The notes under the pieces were generated by a model. The model ran no database searches. It was not told the DNA's origin and was given only the letters and a program-made list of their open reading frames with translations. Of a stretch of 64,000 nucleotides of DNA, positions 36,392-48,461 are shown one piece after another. How positions within the stretch are numbered: position 1 is the stretch's first letter; each line of letters opens with the position of its first letter. The stretch lies in assembly GCA_947627445.1 (NCBI GenBank), contig CANQWA010000006.1, positions 1-64,000 of the forward strand, given 5' to 3'. This DNA is from an uncultured Ruminococcus sp. (lineage in GTDB: Bacteria > Bacillota > Clostridia > Oscillospirales > Ruminococcaceae). The translations under genes and the position numbers were made by a program.

Positions 36392-37731
36392 GGAACGTTT
36401 CAAAGTGGATGCGGCGGCGGCTGAGACTGCCAGCCGCATTTTGCCTGCTTATCTGTTGTGTGCTGCTGTGCGGCTGTACACCGGTGGCTTCAGTAGATTC
36501 CATGCTGAAACCGCCCAGCCTCAGCGCAGAACAGCAGCAGATCTACCTGGCGCTTCAGGATGCAGTGGGAAACAGCATCACCCTCCAATATCCCCGTGCC
36601 GGCAACTATCTTTCTGCCTTTACAGTGGTGGATCTGGATGCGGACGGCGAGGATGAGGCGCTGGTGTTCTATAAGAAAACCAGCCTTGCCGCAGCAGAAA
36701 ATGGTCTGCGGCTGGGTGTCCTGGATCAGGTGAACGGTGCATGGATGTGCGTCTGTGATCGTCCGGCAGACGGGGCAGAGATCGAACGTGTGGTGATCTC
36801 TCCCATGGGAAATATGGCACAGAACCGGATCTTTATCGGCTACAGCAGTGTGGATCAGTCAGACAAGGCGCTGGTTGTGTACAGCTACAGCCAAGGCGTT
36901 CTGGATCAGCTGTTTCTGTCTGCCTATACCATGTTTGATGTGGCAGATTTGGATGGCGACCGGTTACAAGAGCTTTTGGTACTCAGCAAAGCAACAGAAA
37001 ATGCAGAGGCCCAGGCTTCTGTGTTCCGGATGGTAAATGTCACCGTCAGTGACGCAGGGCATCTGGCGCTTCGTGCAGGATTTACAGAATATGCACAGAT
37101 CACCTATGGCGGTTTGCCTGACGGCAGCGTGGGCATTTATATTGACGGCAATTCTGGTGTGGCATCTCTGCAAACAGAGGTGCTGTCCATCCGGGAGGGG
37201 GTGCTTGGCTATGCTTTGCCCGATGCGGATACCATGGCATTGACCAGCCGTTCTGTGGGCTATCTTTCCATGGATGTGGACAGCGATGGCACGGTGGAGA
37301 TTCCGGTGCAAGAGCCTTTTCCGGGGTACAGCAGCGATTCCTCTGAGCAGGTGCGGCTGACACGGTGGCTCAGCGTTTCCGGATCGTCTCTCACGGAAAA
37401 GGAACGAGGATATTTCAGCCTGAACGACGGTTGTATGTTCTTGCTGCCCATGGAGTGGTACGGCACAGTCACGGCAATACAAGAGCCGTTGACAGGGGAT
37501 ATTGTGTTCTGCCGCTATGACGGAGAAATTTCGGAGAATATGACAGAGCTTCTCCGGTATGCCGTGGTACAGGACGAGGAAGAACAACAGGTACGGCAGA
37601 CAGAGGGGTATCAATTGTTGCGTACCAGAGGAAATGCAGCCTATCTCATACGGGTTGCCCAGTCTGATGATGCTCTGGCAATGTCCTGGGAGGATCTGAT
37701 GGTAAGATTTCTATTTATCAACAACAGGTAA
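36376..37731 (+). CDS. Lipoprotein with VCBS/FG-GAP-like repeats
   Basis: 451 aa. Basic N-terminus, hydrophobic helix and lipobox LLCGC predict lipid anchoring outside the membrane. The body has repeated DLDADGEDEALVF, DLDGDRLQELLVL and DVDSDGTVEIPV segments, the calcium-loop signature of FG-GAP/VCBS beta-propellers. No catalytic site is seen. It starts 16 bp inside the citrate synthase gene with AAGGAG there, and a response regulator follows 25 bp later. It may be the sensor-linked surface partner of that two-component system, but this is inference from order only. Confidence 0.8.
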   Translation: MRSGLRNVSKWMRRRLRLPAAFCLLICCVLLCGCTPVASVDSMLKPPSLSAEQQQIYLALQDAVGNSITLQYPRAGNYLSAFTVVDLDADGEDEALVFYKKTSLAAAENGLRLGVLDQVNGAWMCVCDRPADGAEIERVVISPMGNMAQNRIFIGYSSVDQSDKALVVYSYSQGVLDQLFLSAYTMFDVADLDGDRLQELLVLSKATENAEAQASVFRMVNVTVSDAGHLALRAGFTEYAQITYGGLPDGSVGIYIDGNSGVASLQTEVLSIREGVLGYALPDADTMALTSRSVGYLSMDVDSDGTVEIPVQEPFPGYSSDSSEQVRLTRWLSVSGSSLTEKERGYFSLNDGCMFLLPMEWYGTVTAIQEPLTGDIVFCRYDGEISENMTELLRYAVVQDEEEQQVRQTEGYQLLRTRGNAAYLIRVAQSDDALAMSWEDLMVRFLFINNR

Positions 37732-37756
37732 TGCGGGTGAAAGGAGAGAAAAGCAT

Positions 37757-38455
37757 ATGAAACGGATTCTGGTTTGTGAGGATGAGGATGTGATCCGGGA
37801 TTTTGTGGTGATCAATCTCCGGCGTGCCGGCTACGATGTGGTAGACGTGGCATGCGGCGAGGATGCACTGCGTGTCTTTGAAGAAGAACGGGGCGGTTTT
37901 GATATTGTGTTGCTGGACATTATGATGCCCGGTATTGACGGCTTTACCGTCTGCAAAAAGCTGCGGGAAAAAAGCTCTACCATTGGCATTATCATGCTCA
38001 CCGCAAGAACCCAGGAAATGGACAAGGTCAGCGGTCTTATGTTTGGCGCAGACGACTATATCACAAAGCCCTTTTCCCCCTCCGAATTGACAGCTCGGGT
38101 AGATGCCATTTACCGCCGGGTATGCATGAGCTTTATCAAGGACGAACAGTCTACTACCATTGAAAGCGGGCCCTTCACCTTGAATCTCAAGAGCCGCACG
38201 GTAACTAAAAACGGGCAGCTTATCGACCTGACACAAGTGGAATATCAGATCATGGAGTATTTCCTGAACAATCAGAATACAGCCCTGGATCGTGCCAGCA
38301 TCCTGAATCACATCTGGGGAGATGGCTATTTCGGCGATGACAAGATTGTAGACGTGAATATCCGCCGTATTCGTATGAAAATCGAAGAAGAACCCAGTAA
38401 GCCCCATTATATCACCACCATCTGGGGCTATGGTTATAAGTGGAATGACAAGTAA
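37757..38455 (+). CDS. OmpR/PhoB-family response regulator
   Basis: 232 aa. Receiver domain with acidic pocket CEDED, phosphoacceptor Asp54 (LLDIMMPGIDG), Thr in LTART and Lys in TKPFSP. A C-terminal winged-helix domain follows (LTQVEYQIMEYFLNN, VDVNIRRIRMKIE, WGYGYKW). AAGGAGAG upstream. Its 3' end overlaps the kinase gene. Confidence 0.95.
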   Translation: MKRILVCEDEDVIRDFVVINLRRAGYDVVDVACGEDALRVFEEERGGFDIVLLDIMMPGIDGFTVCKKLREKSSTIGIIMLTARTQEMDKVSGLMFGADDYITKPFSPSELTARVDAIYRRVCMSFIKDEQSTTIESGPFTLNLKSRTVTKNGQLIDLTQVEYQIMEYFLNNQNTALDRASILNHIWGDGYFGDDKIVDVNIRRIRMKIEEEPSKPHYITTIWGYGYKWNDK

Positions 38456-39875
38456 ATCCAGAAAAAACAAAAAACTACAGGCACGGGGCTCCATCACCCG
38501 CCGCTGGGTGCTGAACAGTCTGGGGTTGATCTCTCTGGTGCTGCTGGTGCTGGATCTCGCCTTTATCTACGTGATCCAGAACTATTATTATAGTGCATCC
38601 CAACAGTATCTCACCACTAAGATCAGCTCAGTCACAGGCGTCCTCAGCCGCTATGCGCAAGACACCGATACCAGCTTTGCCTCTGAAATGCGCAATACCA
38701 TCGAAAATTTTTCCGATAAGGACAAAATGGAACTGATGGCGATCAATTCCCGTGGCAGAGTGGTACTGACTTCCTCCGGCTTTACCCCAGGAGATGTCCC
38801 TATGCCGGACTATGAGAGCGTCATGAACGGCGGCGATGGTGTTTGGATCGGCAAGGCGGGGGACGAAACGATTATGGCGATCACCGTGGATATTTCCGAA
38901 ATGAACACGGAATACAACGCCATCCGTGTGGTGACCTCTTTGGAACAGATACGGGACACCCTACAGGTCTATATCATTGGCGTATCGGCAGTTTGTATTG
39001 GCATTCTGCTGCTGCTGGTCGTGACGGGCGTGTATTTCATCCGTTCTATTGTGCGTCCCATCAAACAGATCAATGCCACTGCCCAGAAATTCTCTAAGGG
39101 GGATTTTTCCGTGCGCATCGACGGGGGCAGCAACGACGAGATCGGCGAACTTTGTGCTTCTATCAATCAGATGGCAGACGAGCTTTCCAACACAGAGAAC
39201 ATGAAAAACGAATTTATTTCCTCGGTTTCCCATGAGCTGCGCACGCCTCTAACGGCAATTAAGGGCTGGGCGGAGACGATGTGTATGGAAAACGATCCTG
39301 CCACCCTGCAAAAGGGTGTTCGTGTCATTGTCAATGAGGCGGAGCGCCTGTCGGAAATGGTAGAAGAGCTATTGGATTTTTCCCGGATGCAGAGCGGTAA
39401 ATTTTCCCTGCAATGCGCCACTATGGATGTGCTGGCAGAATTGGGAGATGCCGTATTGATCTACAGTGAAAAGGCACGGCGGGAAAATATCCGTATGATC
39501 TATCACGAGCCGGATATGCTCTCCTTTATTTACGGGGATAAAAATCGGATTCGGCAGGTGTTTATCAATGTCATTGACAATGCCATTAAGTACTCCAACT
39601 CCGGCAGCACCATTACGATCAGTGTGGAAGAAGTAGGCGCTATGATACAGGTAACCATTTCGGACAATGGCGTAGGCATCAGCGAGGCAGATCTGCCTCG
39701 GGTCAAGACCAAGTTCTTCAAGGCGAATCACACACGCCGGGGATCGGGCATTGGTCTGGCGGTGGCAGACGAGATCATTGCCATGCACGGCGGACGTCTG
39801 GATATCACCAGCGAGCTGAACGTGGGAACCAATGTGACAATCACGCTGCCTGTTGATAATCAGATGCGAAAGTGA
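38445..39875 (+). CDS. Membrane sensor histidine kinase
   Basis: 476 aa. Two membrane helices (~25-45 and ~175-195) flank an extracellular sensor region. A HAMP linker (VRPIKQINATAQKFSKGDF), the HisKA box SVSHELRTPL with His263, and an HATPase domain (N box NVIDNAIKYS, ISDNGVGIS, GSGIGLAVADEI) follow. The start overlaps the regulator gene by 11 bp if ATG 38445 is used (38430 is also possible). It is a cognate pair with the upstream regulator; the signal is unknown. Confidence 0.93.
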   Translation: MTSKSRKNKKLQARGSITRRWVLNSLGLISLVLLVLDLAFIYVIQNYYYSASQQYLTTKISSVTGVLSRYAQDTDTSFASEMRNTIENFSDKDKMELMAINSRGRVVLTSSGFTPGDVPMPDYESVMNGGDGVWIGKAGDETIMAITVDISEMNTEYNAIRVVTSLEQIRDTLQVYIIGVSAVCIGILLLLVVTGVYFIRSIVRPIKQINATAQKFSKGDFSVRIDGGSNDEIGELCASINQMADELSNTENMKNEFISSVSHELRTPLTAIKGWAETMCMENDPATLQKGVRVIVNEAERLSEMVEELLDFSRMQSGKFSLQCATMDVLAELGDAVLIYSEKARRENIRMIYHEPDMLSFIYGDKNRIRQVFINVIDNAIKYSNSGSTITISVEEVGAMIQVTISDNGVGISEADLPRVKTKFFKANHTRRGSGIGLAVADEIIAMHGGRLDITSELNVGTNVTITLPVDNQMRK

Positions 39876-39886
39876 GAACAAGTTCT
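39875..39886. repeat. AGAAC-AA-GTTCT palindrome
   Basis: An exact copy overlapping the last base of the kinase stop codon, 27 bp before yqhQ. Confidence 0.75.
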
Positions 39887-39912
39887 AAGCTCTAAGGACG
39901 AAAGGAACATCT

Positions 39913-40893
39913 ATGGCAAAGCAACCTTTAGAAAATCCAAAGCATATGACAAAGATCGGCGGACAGGCGCTGATCGAAGGTGTGATGATGAAAGGCGCTG
40001 ATACCGGCGCAATGGCTTGTCGTCTGCCCAGCGGTGAAATTGATGTGGAGACCTGGGATGAGAACAACGGTAAGAACACCCCTTGGTATCGGAAATGCCC
40101 CTTTATCCGCGGCAGCTTCAACTTTGTCCTTTCCATGAAGGACGGCTATCGCTGTCTGATGAAATCGGCGGAGAAGCAAGTGCCGCCGGAGGGGGAAGAA
40201 GAGGAAGAGGAAGAAGAAATGAGCCGCTTGGAGCAGTGGCTGGAGGATAAGTTGGGAGATAAGTTGTTCGGCATTATCATGAGCATCGGCATGGTAGTGG
40301 GAATTGTAATTGCTGTGGGATTGTTTGTGTTTCTGCCGAAATTCCTGGTAGGTCAGCTTATCATCCATACGCCCATTGCAGATGATAGCCGGTTTGTTCG
40401 TTCTCTCCTAGAGGGCGTGCTGAAAATTGCCATCTTCATCGGCTATATGGCATGTACGGGACTATCAAAAGATATGCGCCGTACCTATGAATACCACGGT
40501 GCAGAGCATAAGACCATTGCTTGCTATGAGGCGGGGGAAGAACTGACCGTGGAGAATGTGAAAAAGCACACCCGGTTTCATCCCAGATGCGGGACAAGCT
40601 TTATTTTTATTACTCTGATTGTCAGCATTCTGGTGATGTGCATTGTGCCGGTGTATCAGGTACTGCCCCGTGTGATCATTAGCCTTCTGCTGCTGCCTGT
40701 GATTGTGGGCATCTCTTATGAATGCATTCGCTTTGCCGGCAGAAGCAACAATTGGCTGACAAGGGCATTGTCCTTTCCAGGCTTGCAGGTACAGCGGATT
40801 ACCACACGAGAGCCAGATGATTCCCAGATCGAATGCGCCATTGCGGCATTGAAGCCCTGTATTCCTGAGGACTTAGAGGACGACAAGTGGTAA
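39913..40893 (+). CDS. yqhQ: YqhQ-like DUF1385 membrane protein
   Basis: 326 aa. The conserved opening IGGQALIEGVMMKG, an acidic stretch (EEEEEEEEE-like) before the helices, EYHGAEHKTIACYEAG and FHPRCGTSF identify the DUF1385/YqhQ family. Four or more membrane helices. The biochemical function is unknown. It commonly precedes prmC in Firmicutes, as here; the genes overlap by 7 bp. Confidence 0.9.
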   Translation: MAKQPLENPKHMTKIGGQALIEGVMMKGADTGAMACRLPSGEIDVETWDENNGKNTPWYRKCPFIRGSFNFVLSMKDGYRCLMKSAEKQVPPEGEEEEEEEEMSRLEQWLEDKLGDKLFGIIMSIGMVVGIVIAVGLFVFLPKFLVGQLIIHTPIADDSRFVRSLLEGVLKIAIFIGYMACTGLSKDMRRTYEYHGAEHKTIACYEAGEELTVENVKKHTRFHPRCGTSFIFITLIVSILVMCIVPVYQVLPRVIISLLLLPVIVGISYECIRFAGRSNNWLTRALSFPGLQVQRITTREPDDSQIECAIAALKPCIPEDLEDDKW

Positions 40894-41729
40894 CGCCGAC
40901 ACAGGCACAGCGTATGACACAGCAAAAGCTCGCCGCCGCTGGCATTCAATCGGCAGCATGGGAAAGCCGTTTATTGACGGAGTTTGTGCTGGGGCTGTCT
41001 CATCCCACGCTGATTTTGCCGGAGCTGCCTATGACAGAGGAAGATTTTTCCCGGTTGAAACAGTTGGCACAGCGCCGTTGTGAAAGATTTCCTCTGCAAT
41101 ATCTGCTGGGAACGTGGGAATTCTTCGGATTGGAATTCGTTGTGGAAGAGGGCGTGCTGATCCCCCGGCAGGACACAGAAATTCTGGTGGAGACGGTGCT
41201 GGAGTTGCGGCAAAATGCCAAAGAGACAAGATTGTTGGATTTATGCAGCGGCTCGGGGTGTATTCCGGCGGCGATCACTTCGCATCTCCGGAATGTGACC
41301 GGGGATGTGCTGGAGCTTTCAGAACAGGCGATGCCCTGTCTCCGGAAAAACTTGCATCGTCATGCACCGCAGTTCACCATCTGGCAAGGAGATGTGCTCT
41401 CTCCGCCGGAAGCGCTGAAACAGAAGCGGTATGACATCATCACCTGTAATCCTCCCTATCTCACTGGAATGGATATGGGTTCTCTCCAGGAAGAAGTCCG
41501 CTATGAACCGGAAATGGCATTGTACGGCGGCGAGGACGGGCTGACATTTTATCGTCGCCTTACACCCCTCTGGAAGCCGGGTCTGGCAAAGGGCGGCTGG
41601 CTGGTGTATGAAGTCGGCGTGGGACAGGCGCAGGATGTACAGGCGATCCTGGAAGAAAATGACTTCACCGATTGCTGTATCGTCAAAGACCTCGCCGGAA
41701 TTCAACGTGTGGTTCTGGGAAGAACGTGA
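40887..41729 (+). CDS. prmC: Peptide chain release factor N5-glutamine methyltransferase
   Basis: 280 aa. SAM-binding [14 protein letters not shown] and the catalytic CNPPY motif, preceded by the typical LIPRQDTE segment. It methylates the GGQ glutamine of release factors. It starts with GTG at 40887 in the GTGGTAA overlap with yqhQ, indicating coupling. Length standard. Confidence 0.95.
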   Translation: MVTPTQAQRMTQQKLAAAGIQSAAWESRLLTEFVLGLSHPTLILPELPMTEEDFSRLKQLAQRRCERFPLQYLLGTWEFFGLEFVVEEGVLIPRQDTEILVETVLELRQNAKETRLLDLCSGSGCIPAAITSHLRNVTGDVLELSEQAMPCLRKNLHRHAPQFTIWQGDVLSPPEALKQKRYDIITCNPPYLTGMDMGSLQEEVRYEPEMALYGGEDGLTFYRRLTPLWKPGLAKGGWLVYEVGVGQAQDVQAILEENDFTDCCIVKDLAGIQRVVLGRT

Positions 41730-41773
41730 CCAAAAACATGCCGGTAAAAACCCGGCAGAAAGGATCAATACTT

Positions 41774-42964
41774 ATGGCAAAAGCAGATAAAAAGAAAGCA
41801 TCTACCTTCGCTATGCCGGAAAGTGAAGAGGAAAAGAAAAAGGCACTGGAAAACGCCATTTCCATGATCACCAAAACCTATGGAAGCGGTGCGATCATGC
41901 GTCTTGGCGAGAGCCAGACCCATCTGAATGTAGAAGCCATTCCTACCGGATCTATGATGCTGGATATGGCACTGGGTATCGGCGGCGTTCCACGGGGGCG
42001 TATCGTGGAACTGTACGGACCGGAAAGCTCCGGTAAAACCACGGTTGCCCTGCATATTATTGCGGAAGCGCAGAAAAAGGGCGGCGAGGCGGCATTTATT
42101 GACGTGGAGCATGCTCTCGACCCCATGTATGCCAAGGCACTGGGTGTGGATACGGACAATCTGCTTGTGTCACAGCCAGACAGCGGTGAGCAGGCACTGG
42201 AGATCGCCGAAGCACTGGTACGTTCCGGGGCGATTGACGTACTGGTGGTAGACTCTGTGGCTGCACTGACCACCAAAGCGGAGATCGACGGCGAAATGGG
42301 TGACAGCCATGTGGGACAGCTGGCACGGCTCATGTCCCAGGCAATGCGGAAGCTGACAGCAGTGATTTCCAAGTCCAAGTGTGTGGCTGTGTTCATCAAC
42401 CAGATTCGTGAAAAGATTGGTGTGATATACGGCAATCCGGAGACAACGCCCGGCGGCCGCGCTTTGAAATTCTATGCATCTGTTCGTATGGATGTGCGCA
42501 AGGGAGAGCCCATCAAAGAAAATGGTTCCATCATTGGTAATCGCACCAGAGTTAAGATCAGTAAGAACAAGGTCGCTCCGCCCTTCCGGGAGTGCGAGTT
42601 TGATATTATGTACGGCACAGGTATTTCCCGTACCGGCGAAGTGCTGGATGCTGCTGTAGAACTGGATATTATCAAAAAAGGCGGCTCGTGGTTCAGTTAT
42701 AACGGGGACAAACTGGGGCAGGGCAGAGATCATGTGAAAAAGCTGCTGGGGGATAATCCAGCGTTGATGCAGAAGATCGAAGAGGAAATCCTCGCCCGTC
42801 AGGAAGAATTGACAGGAATGCCCAAGAAGGAGAAGAAAAAGAGCAAACTGGAAGAAGCCGCTGAAAAGGCTGCGGGAAAATCCGTAGAGCAAACTGCACA
42901 GACAGTTGATGCCGATCTGGAGGTCAACGCAGAGGACGACTTTGAAGAATTTGATCCTACCTGA
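41774..42964 (+). CDS. recA: Recombinase A
   Basis: A 396-aa DNA strand-exchange ATPase. Walker [29 protein letters not shown], the L2 loop region with [10 protein letters not shown], and a Lys/Glu-rich C-terminal tail. The ATG at 41774 follows AAAGGAT. The upstream extension of the frame overlaps prmC and is not conserved. No LexA-type box seen upstream. Adjacent to recX. Confidence 0.98.
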   Translation: MAKADKKKASTFAMPESEEEKKKALENAISMITKTYGSGAIMRLGESQTHLNVEAIPTGSMMLDMALGIGGVPRGRIVELYGPESSGKTTVALHIIAEAQKKGGEAAFIDVEHALDPMYAKALGVDTDNLLVSQPDSGEQALEIAEALVRSGAIDVLVVDSVAALTTKAEIDGEMGDSHVGQLARLMSQAMRKLTAVISKSKCVAVFINQIREKIGVIYGNPETTPGGRALKFYASVRMDVRKGEPIKENGSIIGNRTRVKISKNKVAPPFRECEFDIMYGTGISRTGEVLDAAVELDIIKKGGSWFSYNGDKLGQGRDHVKKLLGDNPALMQKIEEEILARQEELTGMPKKEKKKSKLEEAAEKAAGKSVEQTAQTVDADLEVNAEDDFEEFDPT

Positions 42965-43596
42965 TGCGTATGACACTGACAACCGTAAAGCCCTATAAGG
43001 GCACAACATGGCAGCTGGAACTGGACAATTCCGGTGAGCTGTATTTTGTTCAGGCAGAAATCGTGCAGCAGTTCGGGCTGCAAAAAGACATGACTATTTC
43101 TGAAGAGGAATGGGAGCAGGTGCAGCAGGCAGAACTTGTCCGAAAAGCCTATAGCAGGGCATGTTTCCTGCTGGATTATCGAGGCTATAGCTATCAAGAA
43201 ATGTTCCGTAAGCTGGAGCAGAATTATCCGGAATCTGTCTGCTATGAGGTGACAGACCGTCTGGCGGAAAACGGTTTGATTAACGACCGGAAATATGCGG
43301 AACAGGCTGCGCATCATTATGTGGCAGTCAAGCATTTCGGGTTCCGCCGGGCAAGGATGGAAATGCGCCGCCGAGGATTATTGGATGTGCATATTGAAGA
43401 AGCGCTTGCACCGTATGCAGAGCAGACAAAAGCGCTGCTGCTGGAGTTAATCGGGAAAAAATACCGGAAGTATTTTGAAAACCCGGAGGACAGGCGTATG
43501 ATGGAAAAGGGGAAAGCCGCATTAGTGCGGCAGGGCTACAGCTTTTCGCAGATTCATGCAGCTGTGGCGGAATATCTGGAAGAATCAGATAAATAA
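42964..43596 (+). CDS. recX: RecX regulatory protein
   Basis: 210 aa, negative modulator of RecA filaments. The characteristic three-helix repeats are seen in SRACFLLDYRGYSYQEM, RLAENGLINDRKYAEQAA and MRRRGL. The ATG shares one base with the recA stop (ATGA overlap), so it is translated with recA. Confidence 0.9.
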   Translation: MRMTLTTVKPYKGTTWQLELDNSGELYFVQAEIVQQFGLQKDMTISEEEWEQVQQAELVRKAYSRACFLLDYRGYSYQEMFRKLEQNYPESVCYEVTDRLAENGLINDRKYAEQAAHHYVAVKHFGFRRARMEMRRRGLLDVHIEEALAPYAEQTKALLLELIGKKYRKYFENPEDRRMMEKGKAALVRQGYSFSQIHAAVAEYLEESDK

Positions 43597-43617
43597 AATT
43601 TTAGATGGGATTTGAAA

Positions 43618-44568
43618 ATGATGAAAAGATGCGGCGGCAGCATTTTGCTGTTTTTGGCGGCAGCGTTTTGTCTTGCCGGATGTTCCAGGATTGAGACACC
43701 GGAAGATTCGATGGTACAGCCGGTGATGGCTGAGATGTCAGGATATACAGACATGCAGACGACTGAGACAACTGAAACAACGCTGGCAGTATCCGATGTA
43801 CTGACACTTACCACAGAAATGACCACCACCACAACTATGACGACGACAGAAAATCTGGACAGACCTTTTATTGAAGAAAACAGCAGCATTGACCCGGAAA
43901 AGCCCATGGTGGCACTGACCTTTGACGACGGTCCAGGCAAGTATACAGATTCTATTTTAGATACCTTAGAGGCGTACAGTGCCCATGCCACATTTTTTGT
44001 GATTGGCAGCAATGTCACCGAATCCAGATACGATGTCCTGCGCCGTGCAGTCTCTCTGAACTGTGAGATCGGCAGCCATACATACGATCATACAGATCTG
44101 GTGAAACTGAACGAAACAGATCTGCTGAACAATGTGAAGGCAGCAGACCAGTCGGTGCTGGATGCTATTGGACGGTATCCCTATTGGCTGCGTCCGCCCT
44201 ACGGTTCCTTTGATGATACCGTCAGAAGTACCATCGGCAAGCCGTTGACTTATTGGTCAGTGGATACCAAAGACTGGAGTACAAAGGATACCAATGCGAC
44301 CATACAGGCGGCAACAACCAAAGTTGAGGACGGTGATATCGTGTTGATGCATGACATTTACGCCTCAACCGCAGACGCCGTCAAACAGATCGTTCCGGAT
44401 CTGCTGAATCAGGGGTATCAGTTGGTGACAGTCAGTGAACTGCTGTATTACCGTGGTGTGGAAATTGAGGATGGAATGATCGTTTTTTCCATGCATCCAG
44501 CTAAGTATGACTACCGCCTTCCACCGAGCGAAACAGAACCGGCAGGCAGTGAAGAAGCAAGCTCTTAA
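43618..44568 (+). CDS. Lipoprotein polysaccharide deacetylase (CE4)
   Basis: 316 aa. Lipobox CLAGC, a Thr-rich linker, then a CE4/NodB domain with all five motifs: TFDDGP, SHTYDH, RPPYGS, DTKDWS and VLMHDI. It probably removes N-acetyl groups from peptidoglycan or another envelope glycan outside the cell. The start is ATG 43618 or 43621; TTG 43612 is possible. It sits between recX and rimO and may be read through from recA. Confidence 0.92.
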   Translation: MMKRCGGSILLFLAAAFCLAGCSRIETPEDSMVQPVMAEMSGYTDMQTTETTETTLAVSDVLTLTTEMTTTTTMTTTENLDRPFIEENSSIDPEKPMVALTFDDGPGKYTDSILDTLEAYSAHATFFVIGSNVTESRYDVLRRAVSLNCEIGSHTYDHTDLVKLNETDLLNNVKAADQSVLDAIGRYPYWLRPPYGSFDDTVRSTIGKPLTYWSVDTKDWSTKDTNATIQAATTKVEDGDIVLMHDIYASTADAVKQIVPDLLNQGYQLVTVSELLYYRGVEIEDGMIVFSMHPAKYDYRLPPSETEPAGSEEASS

Positions 44569-44669
44569 CACAGATCAGCAGATCTGTTTACAGATACGAA
44601 AAACCAAGACGCAGCGGCAAGATGCTTCAAAGGATATGCAGTCTTGCTTCTGACAGAGGAGGAAATATT

Positions 44670-46013
44670 ATGCCAATTCGAGTAGGACTGGTTTCTCTGG
44701 GATGTTCTAAAAATTTGGTAGATTCCGAACGAATTTTATCCAAGCTGCGAACCCACGGCTATCAGTTGGTGACTGAGCCAGGAGAGGCGGAGATCGCCAT
44801 TGTCAACACTTGCGGTTTTATCCAGTCTGCCAAGGAAGAAGCCATCGAGACCATACTGGAGCTGGGCGCACTAAAACAGGAGGGGTCGCTGAAAAAGATC
44901 ATTCTCACCGGCTGCCTCACAGAGCGCTATCGAGAGGAAGCCGCTGATCTGTTTACTGAAGCAGATGCCGTCATTGGCATTGCGGACAACCGGGATATTG
45001 TGGATATTCTGGATCATGTACTGGCAGGTGAGCGTGTCATTCGGTTCGGCAAAAAAGAGGATATCGAAATGACAGGGGATCGTATCATATCCACACTGCC
45101 CTTTTTTGCCTATCTAAAAATTGCCGAGGGCTGTTCCAACTGCTGTACATACTGTGCCATTCCCCAGATTCGGGGACCTTACCGCAGTGTTCCCATGGAG
45201 GCAATACTGGAGGAAGCCCGATGGCTGGCAGAGCATCATGTGACGGAATTGAATGTGGTGGCACAGGATACCACACGCTACGGCGATGACCTTTACGGGG
45301 AATCCAGACTGCCGGAGTTGTTGCGGAAGCTGTGTCATATTCCGGGTATTCGCTGGGTGCGTGTGCTGTACTGCTATCCGGAGCGAATCACTGAGGCACT
45401 ATTGGACGTATTGGTAGAAGAACCTAACATGGTGCCCTATCTGGACATGCCTATCCAGCATTGTGATGATGACATTCTGCGGCGAATGAACCGTCCAGGC
45501 AGCGAAAAGATGCTTCGGGATCTCATTGCGCATATTCGGGAGCGTGTACCGGAAATAACCTTGCGGACCACGCTGATCACAGGTTTTCCCGGGGAGACGA
45601 AGGAGCAGTTTAACCGGCTGGGGGATTTTGTTCAAGACATGCAGTTTGATCACCTGGGCTGCTTTGCCTATTCTGAGGAGGAGGGCACAAAGGCGGCAGA
45701 AATGGAAGATCAGATCGATGAGGAAGTTCGTACCCACCGTGCAGATATCATCATGGAGCAGCAGGCTGAGGTAAATGCTGCCAAGAATGCGGCAAAGGTG
45801 GGCAGTCGTCTGACAGCAGTAATCGAAGGGTATGACCGGTATGCCGGATGTTATTTTGGACGCACGGCAGCTGATGCACCGGACATTGACGGTAAAATTT
45901 TTATCAAGAGTGACAATCGCCTGAAACTGGGTCAGTATATTACCGTGGAGGTATTTGACACCATGGATTATGACCTGCTGGCGGAGGAGGTAAGCGATGA
46001 ATCTGCCAAATAA
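44670..46013 (+). CDS. rimO: Ribosomal protein S12 methylthiotransferase
   Basis: A 447-aa radical-SAM enzyme. SLGCSKNLVDSE is the RimO N-terminal signature (first Fe-S cluster), NTCGF follows, and the radical-SAM triad is CSNCCTYCAIP. A C-terminal TRAM domain (LTAVIEGYD...GKIFIKSD) is present. GAGGAGG 7 nt before the ATG 44670 sets the start. It overlaps pgsA by 17 bp. Confidence 0.96.
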   Translation: MPIRVGLVSLGCSKNLVDSERILSKLRTHGYQLVTEPGEAEIAIVNTCGFIQSAKEEAIETILELGALKQEGSLKKIILTGCLTERYREEAADLFTEADAVIGIADNRDIVDILDHVLAGERVIRFGKKEDIEMTGDRIISTLPFFAYLKIAEGCSNCCTYCAIPQIRGPYRSVPMEAILEEARWLAEHHVTELNVVAQDTTRYGDDLYGESRLPELLRKLCHIPGIRWVRVLYCYPERITEALLDVLVEEPNMVPYLDMPIQHCDDDILRRMNRPGSEKMLRDLIAHIRERVPEITLRTTLITGFPGETKEQFNRLGDFVQDMQFDHLGCFAYSEEEGTKAAEMEDQIDEEVRTHRADIIMEQQAEVNAAKNAAKVGSRLTAVIEGYDRYAGCYFGRTAADAPDIDGKIFIKSDNRLKLGQYITVEVFDTMDYDLLAEEVSDESAK

Positions 46014-46572
46014 GCTGACGCTGCTGCGTGTAATCCTGATTCCGGTTTTTTTGGTGTTTGTGTATGTAAAGGTGATCCCGTTCCATTATCTTCTGGCGCT
46101 GGTGATATTTGCCGCCGCTTCCCTGACGGATATGCTGGATGGAAAAATTGCCAGGAAACAGGGTCTTGTGACCAATTTCGGAAAATTTCTGGATCCGCTG
46201 GCAGATAAAGTGCTGGTGGTGACAGCATTGACAGTGTTTGTAGAGTTGAAGGATTTCCGCATGTCGGCGATTCCACTGGTGATCATTGTGGCAAGAGAGT
46301 TCATGGTTTCCGGCCTGCGGTTGTTGGCGGCAGAGGAAGGTGTTGTGATTGCCGCTGGCATCTGGGGAAAGCTGAAAACGGCGTTTACCATGGTGACGAT
46401 TGTGGGAATTCTGGCGTATCTGGTTCTGGTGCAGGATCTTGGCGTAGAACTGCCCGAATTGGTGCGGACTGTGGTGCTGGAAGGGCTAATTTGGATCTCT
46501 ACGCTTCTGACGATCATTTCGGGGCTGGTGTATCTGAAGGGTTGTTGGAAGTACATTGATAGTGATAAGTGA
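45997..46572 (+). CDS. pgsA: CDP-diacylglycerol-glycerol-3-phosphate phosphatidyltransferase
   Basis: A 191-aa membrane enzyme of phosphatidylglycerol synthesis. The CDP-alcohol phosphotransferase motif is complete: DMLDGKIARKQGLVTNFG then FLDPLADK. Several membrane helices. It is translated in overlap with rimO, the usual order in Clostridia. Confidence 0.95.
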   Translation: MNLPNKLTLLRVILIPVFLVFVYVKVIPFHYLLALVIFAAASLTDMLDGKIARKQGLVTNFGKFLDPLADKVLVVTALTVFVELKDFRMSAIPLVIIVAREFMVSGLRLLAAEEGVVIAAGIWGKLKTAFTMVTIVGILAYLVLVQDLGVELPELVRTVVLEGLIWISTLLTIISGLVYLKGCWKYIDSDK

Positions 46573-46593
46573 TGGATTCACGGGGAAAATATG

Positions 46594-46623
46594 AAAGCCG
46601 CCTGCTTTTCGGGCGGCTTTTTT
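46594..46623 (+). terminator. Terminator after pgsA
   Basis: AAAGCCGCC/GGCGGCTTT stem followed by TTT. Confidence 0.85.
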
Positions 46624-46638
46624 AAGGAATTTTGCATC

Positions 46639-46685
46639 AAAAAGCACCCGAAGCGATTCCAAAACCGCCTCGGGTGCATATTTTT
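46639..46685. terminator. Terminator of groL (minus), usable in both directions
   Basis: GCACCCGA (46644-46651) and TCGGGTGC (46670-46677), with TTTTT on both strands. Confidence 0.8.
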
Positions 46686-46705
46686 ATCGGATGTTACAGG
46701 AGGAA

Positions 46706-48373
<1,668 letters not shown>

Positions 48374-48461
48374 TTACAAGTGCTTGGAATTGTGTCAACA
48401 AGCCCTGATTTGTTCCTTTCAGATGAGAACTGCTGTTATTAGAATGTAGAGATCCGGGTGG

